Assembly: GCA_017893485.1 (NCBI GenBank)
Contig: CM030364.1
Span: 250,345,122-250,409,121, forward strand
Source: Hemerocallis citrina
Lineage: Eukaryota > Streptophyta > Magnoliopsida > Asparagales > Asphodelaceae
Length of the DNA: 64,000 nucleotides
Direction of reading: 5' to 3'
The position numbers and the translations under genes are program-made. This document shows, one piece after another, positions 9,885 to 21,642 of the stretch; the stretch's first letter is position 1, and each line of letters starts with the position of its first letter. The notes below the pieces were generated by a model. That model ran no database searches and was not told the origin of the DNA. It worked only from the letters and a program-made list of their open reading frames with translations.

Positions 9885-12800
9885 TGTAATACCCTGAAGT
9901 TTTATTAAATATAAAATTGTAGATTTTACATGTGCGCGTGAAAATTTGTGTATAAATATTTTTTTTCTTTTGGAAATGATTTTATATATAACATGAGAAA
10001 ATAATCAATTTCTTCCTTCTCTTTTTTTTTCTTTTAAGACCATTTTTAAGAAGCCTAAATTTGTTTTTCTAAATAAAGCCCAACCTAGTAAATTAATTAT
10101 TTTATTCTAAAAGCCCACTGTTTTTGAAGCCCATGAATTAATTACTCTTTTAAACAACTTGTCATGTAGACACATTTTTGTAGACAATTAGTTAATTTAT
10201 AATGTACAACCTTTAATTAGGGGGATACTAGTTGGGACACATGTTTGCACGTATGTGTGCATTGCACACCTTTTCTTGGCCGAAAATGCTTAGGAGAGAA
10301 GTGGGGGTGTGGGTTAGTGGAGAGGTGGTTTTTAGTTCATGGGTGGTTGCTACAACTTCCCATTGTATCCTAACCATTGATTTACAACCATCTAATGCAA
10401 TCCTAGCCCTCCATTCCACCCTAAAACTAGTACAAATACTCTTCCCTTATGTGCAAACAACACTAAGATTTTTTTTTAAAGAGAGAAAGAAGTATATAGG
10501 AGAGTAAAAGATTGAGAGAGAGTAAAAAGATTGAGAGCATTAGTTGTGTGTGTTCCATCTTAGAGGCCGGCCCATCATCAAGCACAAGGAGGAGGCTCGG
10601 GTTGCACCAAGGAGCAAGGAAGAGGAGCATCTTGCTACACAATCTAGGAGGAGAAGGCTACTCTCTTGCATTCTAGGAGACTCTAGGAGCTTTTCATTTC
10701 ATTTTCTCCAATATGTGGGTGTTTCTCATGCTTCTAAATGTAGATGTCATGCTAGGAATGATTTGATAAATGGTTATAAAGAAATCAAGAAATTCTAGTC
10801 TCATGTTTAATAATTAGAGATGGAATGATAATTTAGAGAATGTTTGTGAAGATGATTGCTTATTGATAAATGTGTGAAATTGAAATGCTAGAATCTATCT
10901 TATTGTCATGCTTTGTGTTTTTAAATCATGCTATGCAAAGAAAGTTGTGCTTATGAGACACAAATTGATTGAATGCAAAATATGAAATTAATTGTTTGAA
11001 TTGAAACAACTTTATTGTAGAAAGATGAAAACTTGTGTTCTAAAATATTATTTTGGGAAAACCTTGATTTTAAATAATGTGAAAATTGTCATCTTATTTT
11101 CAATGCCAAAAATATATCCATTGCAATCTGGTGCAATCGACAGTCGACCGGATTAGAGTCGACAGTCGACTGTCAAGTAATAGATTTCGGACTTTTTGTT
11201 ACGGAACAGTCGACCGACTATTGTAACAGTCGACTTCCTTAGTTATTTGTTCTGAGTTTTTAAAACCTTTACAGAACAGTCGACCGATTATGGTATAACA
11301 GTCGACTGCCCTGATCATCTTATTTTCGAAATTTTAAATCATCGCGGGACAGCCGACTGGCCATGTTTTAACAGTCGACTGCCCTGAAGTTTCAAATAAT
11401 ATCTGTATTTTGTGAGATAGTTTCTATGACCCATGGCCTAGTATAAATGAGAATTTGAGACTGCTTTTGCAAGAAGAAACTTATTTTAATTATTAACTTA
11501 ATTTTTTTTTATAAAGAAAATTGAATGAGTTGTTTTAAGAAATTTAAAATGAGATTTTGGTGATGAGAAATTTGAAAAGTGTGAATTGTGAAACTAAGTG
11601 AAATTGTGAACTGTGGAATTAGTATGGATTAAAATAAAGATTAGGAGAATTATATGGAAATATGAACTAGTGAATGTGACATGTTAGAAGAATTGCATTT
11701 TTAATTATTTACGAATGATATTTTACTTGAAAAACTAAAATTTGATGACATGATGAGTTATGAAGAGCATTATGAATGTGAATACATGAATACTATGAAC
11801 ATGAAATGCGAATTATGATTAATCATGAGAAAGGGGCTTTATGAGTATGAAAACTCGATGTTGTAATTAAGAGTTAAAATTAAGAACTAGGGTGTAGCTA
11901 AACCTCATACCGGCAATGGAAAAAATGTTGAAACGATATTTGAAATGAAAAGACCAAGATTTGGGTAATGTGAAATGAATGAATAAGACCGGTATAGTGG
12001 GAGTGCTAACCCTAGGAGATTGATTTTTGTTCATGATTCAATTAAACTAAGGATTAGATACATAGTGAAGATGTGATGAAAGTAAGAGAAAAACGTTGAG
12101 TATGAGGGCCATTGGATTGGCGGTCTGAGAGTATTCACAGGATGTCCCATGATGCATCATGATAGGGCGTGGATACTGCTTCAGAGTACCGTCCCGGTAG
12201 TGATGCTCGTGGGGTGTTTGGTGACTGCGGGTGGTGTCATGTCTATGGTAGGAGCTGAATTACCACATGATGCCTACATGATGAGTCATGTGTCAGTGCA
12301 TTGGGATTCCCTTCAGGGTGCCTAGACATGAGTTCGTAGGTCATAGAACATCTAGGATACTTACCGTAGTTACAGTAGTAGATTAAGTCATGACGAGGGA
12401 TTGAACCCTACAAGATGAAGAACGGTTAAGGGCTTGTCCTCGGACCTATGTAGTATGGGATGCATAGACTCTGAACAAATGCGCATTAGTGTCATATAAA
12501 TAGAAATAATTGCATTAAGGACTAAGTGCACATTCACAACATGACATCAATAGGATAGTCACATTAGTTTTGTTTGTGAACAAGTTTGTGGTTTGTTAAG
12601 TATTGAGAATCGTTATACTGTTTCCGGCATAGAGAGGATGGCAGTGTATAATATTTCGTCAGTGAATGAACTGACGTGCCTACAGTTTTACATGCAGGTG
12701 AAAAATTGAAGTATACATGCTGCTCAAAGATTGATTTAAATGTTGTTTCATGTAATTGCTGTAAAATTTGCTTCTGCTGTACAAATGTTAATATAAATGT

Positions 12801-12908
12801 AACTCTGATGTAAAGTGAAGTTTTATTTCCTTATAAAATTATACGAAAGAAGTGTAAAGATCCGGTGGAACTTTGAATTCAGTTGTATTTTGGAATTGGG
12901 GTGTTACA
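9885..12908 (+). mobile_element. Solo LTR, Tekay/Del-like, inserted in Tat A antisense gene
   Basis: 3024-bp insert starting TGTAATACCC and ending GGGGTGTTACA, flanked by the perfect duplication ACCTG (9880-9884 and 12909-12913). Large blocks match, in opposite orientation, the LTRs of the chromovirus at 18987-29665. No internal domains remain, so it is a solo LTR left by LTR-LTR recombination. A degenerate TATA box (TACAAATA, 10431-10438) sits where the related LTRs have TATAAATA. The short leader reading frame at 10544-10798 is not conserved in frame among copies. Confidence 0.92.
11130..11390. repeat. GTCGAC palindrome cluster in the Tekay-like LTR
   Basis: About eight copies of CAGTCGAC(C/T) or close variants occur in pairs separated by 10-25 bp. 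The paired chromovirus LTRs carry the matching cluster at about 20085-20270 and 28185-28365. The cluster lies downstream of the TATA box, in the AT-rich middle of the LTR. Its function is unknown. Confidence 0.85.
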
Positions 12909-12913
12909 ACCTG

Positions 12914-13403
12914 CACGCTGGCCTGAGCCCACCTCATGTAGGCCGCCTCGGAGGTGTCGGCCCCCATACTGCCGGTCTCGGGGCGTGGCCATCTTTTCCA
13001 CAAACTCCACAGAAACTTGGGCCTCGGTTAGGGAGTCCCCTTGGCAAATGGACCAGTCTGGGGCCCACGGTCGCAGTCCCTCCTCCCCGAACATGGCTTC
13101 GTTCCCTCTTCAAGGCTAGCCTCCTCGCCTTAATAGCCTCAGGATCCATCTCTACAAAGAAACCCATTAACATGCGATGAGCACAAAAGAGAAACACAGA
13201 AATAAATATGAACGAAAAACATACGGGGCAGGGCGGGGCTCAGTCCGGCTCGGATTAGGTGACTCTCCGTCACTTTTGGCCAACTGATGTTGTGGCTCTT
13301 TCGCAGGCGATCCACAAAACCCCATTCCTCGGCCGAGAGGTCGCCCTTCCTCGGCCCCTTGAGGTCGCCCTTCCTCGGCCCCTTCCTCGGCCGAGAGGTC
13401 GCA
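12914..13403 (-). pseudogene. Antisense gene of Tat A, two proximal exons and a 73-bp intron
   Basis: Exon 13225-13403 (upstream end lost) reads SWPKVTESHLIRAGLSPAP on the - strand and ends at donor GTATGT. The intron 13152-13224 ends in TTTCTTTGTAG. Exon 12914-13151 then begins at MDPEAIKARRLALKRERSHV. In Tat B the same junction occurs: exon ending SWREVTEEFLFSGGLRPIN, donor GTATGC, 100-bp intron, TTTCACAG acceptor. A shared intron position between diverged copies supports a real spliced gene on the strand opposite to gag-pol. The function is not recognised. The GC-rich repeat (CCTTCCTCGGCC) at 13330-13395 is a local expansion. Confidence 0.65.
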
Positions 13404-13719
13404 GGTTTGTTGGTAGTAAAAGAATCTGATATCTATGGATGAAACAAAAATCCTTTATTTCTAAAATAATACCAAACAAAGAAATCTTAGTTTCAAGTTT
13501 CATTCTATTGCTTTATAAAAGATTATGATTGTTTCTCCATTACAAATATGTAATTGAAGCTGCAAAATTTCAAATGCACATATTTTATATCGTTCTTTTA
13601 AACATTTTGATTATTGTTCATCTTCTTTACCTACAATTTTTTGGGTTCATTAAGTTTCTTAGAAATAAAGGATTTTTGTTTCATCCATAGATATCAGATT
13701 CTTTTACTACCAACAAACC
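13404..13719. repeat. Perfect 61-bp inverted repeat with 194-bp loop
   Basis: 13404-13464 and 13659-13719 are exact reverse complements over 61 bp, with outer ends GGTTTGTTGGTAG and inner ends TTTATTTCTAA. The left arm starts precisely where the Tat A antisense exon stops. No terminal target duplication is evident. It could be a foldback element, a rearrangement scar, or a template for hairpin RNA. Confidence 0.95.
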
Positions 13720-15522
13720 AAAGTGTGCTTCAGAAATGGCTGTAAACTAGTACAGAATTTCCATTTCAATCAATTATTTTCTTTTACTAAATAACAAAAT
13801 TGAGTCCAAATATGAAAGAAAAATGACATTTGACATATACCATACAACAGCAGTAATCTAACTTATATTGTATATAGTGTATTCTTATGAGTAAAAAAGG
13901 GTTATTGGAACCACATGTATATTGAAGCAAGTAATATGAAATTATATACATGCTGTAACCAATAACTTAGCAAGCAATAAGTCATTGAGAAACATTTGAT
14001 CCTATATGAATTGTACTCATTTTACTTAGCAATGAGTACAATAAGTTTTGTACATGTTATGAAGCTAACCCTTTGTACAGGGATAAGCTTGGGATAAGCA
14101 AGTAATATGAAATTATGTACATGTTAGATGTTATTGATTTAGGTTAATTCGTTTTGGGTTCATATTTATGCAGGCAAAATGAACAACCTTCGAAGTATGG
14201 AGTTACAAAGTCGGCTAGAACTATAATGCTCTTGGAATTGAAGAAGCTTATGAAGCTAACCCTTTGTACAAGGATAAGCTTGGGTTTCCTAATATTTAAG
14301 CAAGCAATCTTGTTTCGGGATAATCCAAAGGTGTACCTAATCTTGTTGCTTATCATAGTCATTCTATACTTTAGGACATTTGTACTTAGTCATGTGAAAT
14401 ATCGTTTGGAAAATAAACTTTCTTGTACAATTAAAGACTGTTGTCTTAAAATGTCATAATTTTCCATTGTTCAATTGTAGGGATCCATTTATTTGTAATT
14501 CTTGCTTAAAATGTTTCCTGAATGAAATTTGATTTTTTGCTGATATTAGAAGTTTTGATGCATCAAATTTTACCTGAGAACAATTGTATGTTCTTTAGCT
14601 GCATTCCTGAAGCACCCTCGAACTCCTGATGCGACTAGTATGGATAATGAATTGTCCAATTTTATAACCAAAGCACCCTGGAACTCCTGGTGCGATTGGT
14701 AGGGTTTGTACAGGGAATGCTGTGTACAGGATAGTAGTTTTAGGTGCTTGTTTGCTTTTTTTTTTGTCCAATTGTTTGATTTTAAAACCAAAGCAAAGTG
14801 AATGATTCGTTAGTCAGTCGTAATTGTTTACAGGGAATGCTGTTTGTACAGGGAATGTTGTTTGATATTGTCCAATTGTTTACAGGATATTCCGACTTTA
14901 TGAGCATAATTGTTTGATTATCAAAGTGAATTGTTTCAGTCGCAATGGTCTTGTATGGAACATATTCCATCATAATTGAACATTTTGTGCACTTATGAGC
15001 AATCTAAATACAGAACTCGTCTGCATATCATACAGTATATCAGTATATCTTCCTTTGTGAACAGAACTGCCTGCTTTATTCTTTACAGCATCTATACTCA
15101 TATATATTACTTGTATTATAAGCACATAAAGTCATGTATCTACCTACTATTACAGCAGAAAGTGTCATCCTTCTAACTTTACATTTGATACCTACTATTA
15201 CAGCAGAAGCAGTATGGAGAAGGAATGATTGCATAGATTATATAATGGATATAATACAACGATGAATGTAGTCAAATATCCAAAATTGCGAAACAATATT
15301 ACAAAAAAAATTGCATTTCTATTTCTGTTGGCTCATAACATTGTTTGCACAACAAAACACTTAATAAAAGCACCCACAGTATGAGTGTTCAATAATACTG
15401 CCACTGTTGCTGCTAATACTGCCACTGCTGCTAATGCCGCTACCGCTGCTGCTGCAGTATCTGAAAATATCATTAATCAGGCATAAGTATAGGCTCAGAA
15501 CAGGAATTTAGATAACATAAAT
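13720..15522. other. No assignable gene; short dispersed repeats
   Basis: AT-rich stretch with local duplications: AAGCAAGTAATATGAAATTA at 13923 and about 14097, ATGAAGCTAACCCTTTGTAC at 14059 and 14248, and GCACCCT.GAACTCCTG near 14612 and 14671. A GCT/ACT trinucleotide-rich patch lies at about 15405-15460. A splice-like TTTATGCAG precedes an open frame at 14154-14459, but nothing in its protein is recognisable. It may be remnants of a captured gene, but I cannot support a function. Confidence 0.6.
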
Positions 15523-16022
15523 CATGTTTATGCTAACAACAGTAAATGAAGTAGGCTCAGAAGTCACATGAATTCACTACACTATGTTATTTCATAAGTG
15601 TATAAATGTATCAAGCATTCTCTCAAAAATAAAATAGGTTTAGCTCTACGGCTGCATTAGATTGCCACACCTAATAGAGCTCACCTTCACAAACCCCCAC
15701 CTCGCAGTCTCTAAAAAAGTATGCAGTCTCTAAAAAACAAGCTCAGCCATGCTGCAGATATCCATAACAGAGAGCATGTTTATGCTAACAACATTAGATG
15801 AAGTAGGCTCAGAAGTCACATAATTAAGATCACTATGTTATTTCATAAGTGTATAAATTTATCAAGCATTCTCTCAGAAAGTGCATAGGTTTAGCACTAC
15901 GGCTGCATTAATTGCCACGCCTAATAGAGCTCACCTTCACAAACCCCCACCTTAAGGTTTAAAAAAAAATGCAGTCTCTAAAAAAATTAAGATCAGCCAT
16001 GCTGCAGATATCCCAACTTTTT
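15523..16022. repeat. Direct tandem duplication with 252-bp period
   Basis: The segment from 15523 (CATGTTTATGCTAACAAC) repeats from 15775, with shared landmarks GAAGTAGGCTCAGAAGTCAC, ACGGCTGCATTA, AATAGAGCTCACCTTCAC and GCCATGCTGCAGATATC. The copies have diverged by substitutions and small indels. Each copy carries a CTCTACGG or CACTACGG word that superficially resembles a CACTA terminus. Confidence 0.9.
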
Positions 16023-17570
16023 CATCTGCAAAGCTCACATTTTAATAGAGCTCAGAAAATTTAAGATAGCGCAACTTTAAACACAGCTCAACTGCACTTT
16101 CAATTTGTAACACAGCTCACTGTGAAACACAGCTCAAAATGAAATAGTGCTACTGCTAATGTTTGAAGAGCTCATTAACCAATTTCAAATGTAAACCCAT
16201 ATCAAATTTTAAGTTCATTCAAAAAACAAATATTAATAGAGTTCAATTTCAAACCATAGCTGAAGCTATGAAACAAAACTCCAGATAGGGCAAAAGCTTA
16301 TATATAAAATGTACAAACTACCCCTCGGTAAGTGTGAGATGAGCGGGAGTTTTGCACAGCCACTAGATATGGATCAAGATCAAAATTAAGATCAGACGGC
16401 TGAAAAGGAGGGCACACAGCTGTGTGCACCAGCCCAGTATATATATAAAAAAAAGAGAAGCACAAAGATAGCCTAGACTTCGTAGGTGGGGAAAACATTC
16501 AACTCAACTTGACCATTTCATGCATTCATCACTGCCTATCGATTCATCCTCAAAATAAAAGACAGTAAATCGTCAAATTTACCAAATTGTTCGCGAATCA
16601 AATACTTCCCTCAATTCATATAGTCGTTACCATCCTCGGAGCTATCCTCAGTAGAAGAATTCACCTCTTCTTCAATTCACCAAGTTGTGAGCAACGTTCC
16701 CCACTCTCCATACCTATTACAAAATCCAATATATAATCAGTTACTATCACAGTATACGTCTGCAAATTACTATCCACTATATATAAAATCAAATATCTAT
16801 CACAGCATACGTTTGCAAATATTTATCCACTACATTAAATCGACTAATCTCGAAGTTTTTTTACCATAATCTAAAAAATCTATACCAGTGTTTCAATCTG
16901 TCCTAATTTTTTTAAACAAGATTTATCTAACAAGAAACTAGGATTTCAATTTAACTCAATTGAAGAGATAATTTTATACCTAGGGGTTCACCATAATCTA
17001 CAAAGTGTGCACTAGGGTTTCAACTCACCAATTTTTTTTATTAGCATTATTAAACTAAGAAGAAAGTAGGGTTTCAATTTAAAGTAATCTGAAGTTAGAA
17101 AATTTTATACCTTGGGGTTTCGATTACTGGGATTGCAGCTTCGCTCAAGAGAGAGCTTCGAAATCGTCGTCGACAAGGAGAGACAGAGAGAGAGGGGTAG
17201 AGGTGATCGTCTCGGTGGAGGAGAGAGAGGTAGGGTCTCTCGTCGGTGGAGAGACGGAGAGAGGTCGCGCGCTCGAGAGACAGAGTAGGGATCTGAGATC
17301 GAAAAGCAATCGATCGAAAAGTGCTGAGGAGATTGAAAGGGGGAGATAAGGAGAGAGAGATAGGGATTTGGGAAAAGGGGCAGATCGATTGCTTTCGATC
17401 TGAAAGGGCAGAGAAGAAAGAGAGGGGACTAAATTACCCCTCCGTAAGTGTAGAAGAGCGGGAGCGAATTAAAGCCATTAGATCTGCATCATGATCAAAA
17501 TGCAGATCGGACGGCTGAGCGCCAGTGCGCACGGCGTTGCACACTGGGCTGGTGTGCAACCGAAAGTTTC
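16023..17570. other. Unclassified element-like segment with diverged direct repeats
   Basis: About 16310-16455 and 17430-17575 are diverged direct repeats (shared words CTAC/TTACCCCTC.GTAAGTG, GAGCGGGAG, AGAT..GACGGCTGA, CAGCCCAG/CTGGGCTG). Between them lies AT-rich DNA and then a GA-rich block (about 17140-17420) that, read on the - strand, looks like a plant 5' untranslated leader followed by a GT donor. The right repeat ends in a hairpin (GTTGCACAC...GTGTGCAAC). This may be a nonautonomous transposon that took up a gene leader. No coding sequence is supported. Confidence 0.4.
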
Positions 17571-17599
17571 CCTATATATATATATATATATATATATAC
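17571..17599. repeat. (TA)n microsatellite
   Basis: An uninterrupted run of TA dinucleotides forms the left border of the LTR-like segment that follows. Confidence 0.95.
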
Positions 17600-18986
17600 T
17601 GATAATTTTCGTTTGTAAAACTGCATAATCCGTATAAAAATAAATTAATTCCGAAAATAATAATAAAATAAATTTTATTATCAGCTCGAAAGATTCCAGT
17701 ACCAATTTGATGCAATACAGATATATACAGACTGGTACATATATATAGTTAATGTTTATTAACAAAACCGGGTGATATCCACAAAAAATATTTCAATTCT
17801 GAAAATAAAAGTAAAATAATAATAAAATAATAATTTTAAATACATGCCCGGGATTTTCCAGACATTTTCTCAAAAATGTGTTTTTCAAGGTTTTGCACAA
17901 GTGCACAAAACTGATACAATACCTATATATACATACTAGTATATATTTCCAGGTAACTTTTTAAATGAGAAAACCAAGTAATTTCAATAAAAAATATTTT
18001 TATTTAAAAATAAAAATTTATACATTATAATATCTGTCCGGGATAATACATGTTGAGGGTCTGCAGGCCTATTCACGAAGCATGCAGGGTGCATTCGCGT
18101 GTCGAGTATCGGCAGGCCTATTCACGGAATGTACCTGGTGTATCTGCACGTTGAGGGCCTTACAAGCCTGTTCGTGGCATACACGGTTGGGAGGTGATTC
18201 TCCGATTTTTGAGCTATCTTACATGATGCTCGCGCGTCGAGGGCTATGGTGCCTATTTGCGGAGTATTCTGGATCTTGTTTTCCATCACCGTAGTAGGAT
18301 TAGTTGCATAACGAGGGGTTTAACCCTATAAAGTTGAGATCGATAAGGGCTTGCACCGGACCAATGTACTATGGAATGCATAGAATCCGACAAGTATGCA
18401 TTAGAGAGTTAGCATATAGAGATTGTGTTTTCTTGACTTGGTTTTATGCTTGTATTTTCCCATTTTTCCTACACTTGATACTTAGTCTAGTTTCACTTGA
18501 TATTTTCATGTATTACTATTTACTATCTTATATTCCTTGATGTTTTCATGTTTTACTTATTGTTATTTCTCATTTCATTTATTCTTGCTTTTAATGCATG
18601 TTGTTGATGACTCTATGCTCTATGTTTTATTTATATTGTTTTGTTTTTATGTCACTCACACCGTTATGGCTGACCCCTGTAGTTTTTGGGGTTAGGGTTA
18701 TCTCTAACCTCATGTTTTACAGGTAGGTACTTATAGCTTAGAATTTGGATGCTTGTGCTAAATTGATGATGTTATGGCTTTTGTAATTTGTAAAAGAAGT
18801 TTTGTAAAGAAAGTTTGTAATTCAAGGTGTTTTGTATTCCGCTGTGTTTGTAAATAATTGTTGTAATAAAAGTTGAAATAAAAATTATCTGTATTTTTGG
18901 CTATGTTTACTATTGCACTTGAAGTTGATGTTGGGAATAATGCTACGTATTTCTAAGATATGATATTGGAAATTCGGGGCGCTACA
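17600..18986 (+). mobile_element. 3' portion of a Tekay-like LTR (diverged subfamily)
   Basis: The stretch ends GGAAATTCGGGGCGCTACA, a variant of the GGGGTGTTACA end of the other large LTRs here. At 18295-18385 it has a recognisable version of the block that reads GACGAGGGATTGAACCC...AAGGGCTTG in the 9885 LTR. The left side is lost at the TA repeat. The last base abuts exactly the truncation point of the chromovirus 3' LTR at 18987. Confidence 0.7.
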
Positions 18987-21544
18987 CTCAGTCCTTAATG
19001 CAATTATTTATGTTACATGACACTAATACGCACTTGTTCGGATTCTATGTATCCCATACTACATAGGTCCGAGGAAAAGTCCTTAATCGTTCTTCATCTT
19101 GTAGGGTTCAATCCCTCTCCATGACTTAAACTACTATGGTAACTACGGTAAGTATCCTAGATGTTCTATGAGTTACGAGCTCATGTCCAGAAAGCCTGGA
19201 GGGGAATCCCACGTCATGACATGACGCATCGTGTAGAACCTATGGACAATTCAACCTCCATCATGATACATGATACCACCCGCAATCACCAAATACCCCA
19301 CAAGCGTCGCCTGCGGTACGGACTTCTGGAGACATATTCACGTCATGACACGACGCATCGTGTAAACAGCCTGTGAATACTCTCACGCAGTAGCTTTGAG
19401 GCCCTTATACTCATGTTTTTCTCTTACTTTCATCACATCTTCACTATGTATCTAATCCTTAGTTATTGAATCATTATAAAATCAATACCCTAGAGTCAGC
19501 ATTCCCTCTATACCGGTCTTAATTATCAATTCAATAATACAACCCAAACTTGGTCTTCTCTTTTCAATATCCCATCTCAAAAATATCCTTTCAATGCCGG
19601 TATAAGGCTTAGCTACCCTCTAGCTTTCAATTCAATTTCATGTTCATAGCATTTGTGTATTCATATTCATAAGATCTTTCATAATTCATCATGACATTTG
19701 ATTTCACTTTCATGTACAATTTCAGGCATAGAATAAATTCATTTTCTAACTTGTCACATTCATAATTCATTCTTTCCACATAATTTTCTTATTCTCATTT
19801 TATCAATACTAAATCCAAAATTCACACTTTCAATTTTTCCATTACCAAATCTCATTTCGAAACTCTTTTAAACAATACATTTATTTTTCTTTATCTAAAG
19901 ACAATTTAATTTAATAATTTATAATAAGTTCTTTCTTGCAAAATGTCTCAAATTCTCATTATAATAGGTCAAAATGAAAGAAAAAATTTTCATGAAGTCT
20001 AGAAATTTTTGAATAAATCTAAAAAAAATTCCTCAGTTTTTGAAAACTATCTTCTTTGAAATATTTCATCAGCCGAAAACCATAATAGTCGACTGTTGGG
20101 ATAGGCCAGTCGACTGTTCTGCGAGGATTTAAAACTCGAGAACCAAAAGTCAGGTTCGTGACAATCGACTGTTAAAACACAGCCGGTCGACTGTTCTGCA
20201 AACTAAAATCCGAAATTTATTGCCTCAAAGTCGACTGTCGACTCTAGCTCGGTCGACTGTTGATTGCACCAGATTGCAATTTAAAATAGATCATGAATAT
20301 ATTTTCGACATTGAAACTCAATAATTTAGCACTACCATTGTCACAAAAGATTGTCTTTCTTATTTTCTTTTATTTCTACCAACACATTCGAGGACAAAAT
20401 TCTCCTATATTACACTAGTGTTACCTTAATCTAGACAATACAACTTAATGGTTCAGTTAATCAACTAATCATTACATAAGCACAATTTTCTCAATTTAGC
20501 ATGGCTCAAACATATGTTTCATGGCAATACGATCAATTATAGCATGGAAATCACAATTGTATCAACTAGCAAGTCAATTACCAAGCATTTATTTTATCTG
20601 CATTTTTCTCTATATACACAAACATGGGCCAATCTACTTAGTTTTTCTTAGCAATTTTTATCGACCAAAACCCTAGCATGATGTCTTAAGTAGAAGCATG
20701 AGAAATCACCCACCTATTAGAGAAAAACGAATAAAAAGGTCCTAGAAATCTCCTAGAATGCATGAATGTAACCTTCTCCTCCTAGATTGTGCCACCAACG
20801 CGCCTCCTCCTCCTTGCTTGTATGGAACCCGATCTCTCTCCTTGGATGTAGTCCGGCCTCTCCTTGGAGTGAACACACACACACAAAAACACTCACTCTT
20901 TTACTCATTAAAGTTCTCAATCTTTTTCTCACTCTAATCTTTTCTTTCTTGATAAATTTTCTAGTGTACTAAATGAGAAGAACTATGGGGGTATTTATAC
21001 ATTTTTAGGGTGAGAATAGATGGCTAGGATTAAATCAAATGGTTAGAGATCAAAGGCTATGATGAGTTAGGGAGTTGTAGCAACTACCCATGATCACATA
21101 ACCACCTCAATCCACAACTCCACTCTCTCCATCTCTCCTTGCTCTGTCCGGCCACATCCCCATGCACAACTAGACACGTGCTAGTGCAATACACGTATCT
21201 CATCTAGTACCCCTATTAATAAGTTGTACATGATTAGTTAATTTATTGTCTACTAAATGTGTCTACACTACATGTTATAATAATTAAAAGGTAATTTAAT
21301 TAGTCGACTTCAAATTAATGGGCTTTTACACTTAATTATTTAGGATGGGCTAAATTAGAAAAATAGGCGTAGGCTTTTAAAATAGGCTATTAGAAAATAA
21401 GGAGAAAGATTTAAAAATGATTTGTTTGTTCATGTTATAAAGGAGATGATTTATAAGGGAAAATTGTACAAGAATTTGTACGTGCACAACATGTAAAATT
21501 CACAATTTCTCATTTAATTATAAATAAAATTTTAGGATGTTACA
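18987..21544 (-). mobile_element. 3' LTR of the chromovirus, truncated
   Basis: Matches 27086-29665 with few differences. It begins on the - strand at TGTAACATCC (21544), directly after the polypurine stretch AAGGAGGGAGTGT (about 21545-21557). The last roughly 360 bp are absent. A TATA box (TATAAATA on -) is at 20992-20999, and the GTCGAC cluster is at about 20085-20270. Confidence 0.93.
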
Positions 21545-21642
21545 ACACTCCCTCCTTAGAATAGTTCCGTCCCCAGAACTACGCTTAAAGAGTGCGAAAA
21601 CAGAACACAACAAGAAGAAAAGAAAAGAAGAGAAGATACAAA

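Larger units (their letters stand above)
1..13403 (+). mobile_element. Ty3/gypsy Tat-lineage retrotransposon A, 5' end outside window, nested and decayed
   Basis: Domain order on the + strand is gag, protease, RT, RNase H, a second RNase H and integrase, followed by tandem repeats and a spliced gene on the opposite strand. The second RNase H and the antisense gene point to the Tat group (Grande/Retand/RIRE2-like). The body is split by two later insertions with clean target duplications, at 3114-4708 and 9885-12908. The right end stops abruptly near 13403 inside the antisense gene, so the 3' LTR is missing. The window opens inside gag, so the 5' LTR and PBS are not visible. Confidence 0.9.

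Noticed and set aside
10544..10798. Leader ORF downstream of the LTR TATA box, with relatives at 28788-28982 and near 36150
   Set aside because: The DNA is homologous among LTRs but the reading frame is not kept, so coding is unlikely.
14154..14459. 101-codon ORF as a gene
   Set aside because: No recognisable domain, AT-driven hydrophobic composition, and internal repeats shared with neighbouring noncoding DNA.
15897..15960. CACTA transposon terminus (CACTACGGCTGC)
   Set aside because: The tandem copy reads CTCTACGG at the same place, and no inverted partner or 3-bp target duplication was found.
17140..17420. Intact host gene on the - strand
   Set aside because: Leader-like composition only; no downstream coding exon could be read.
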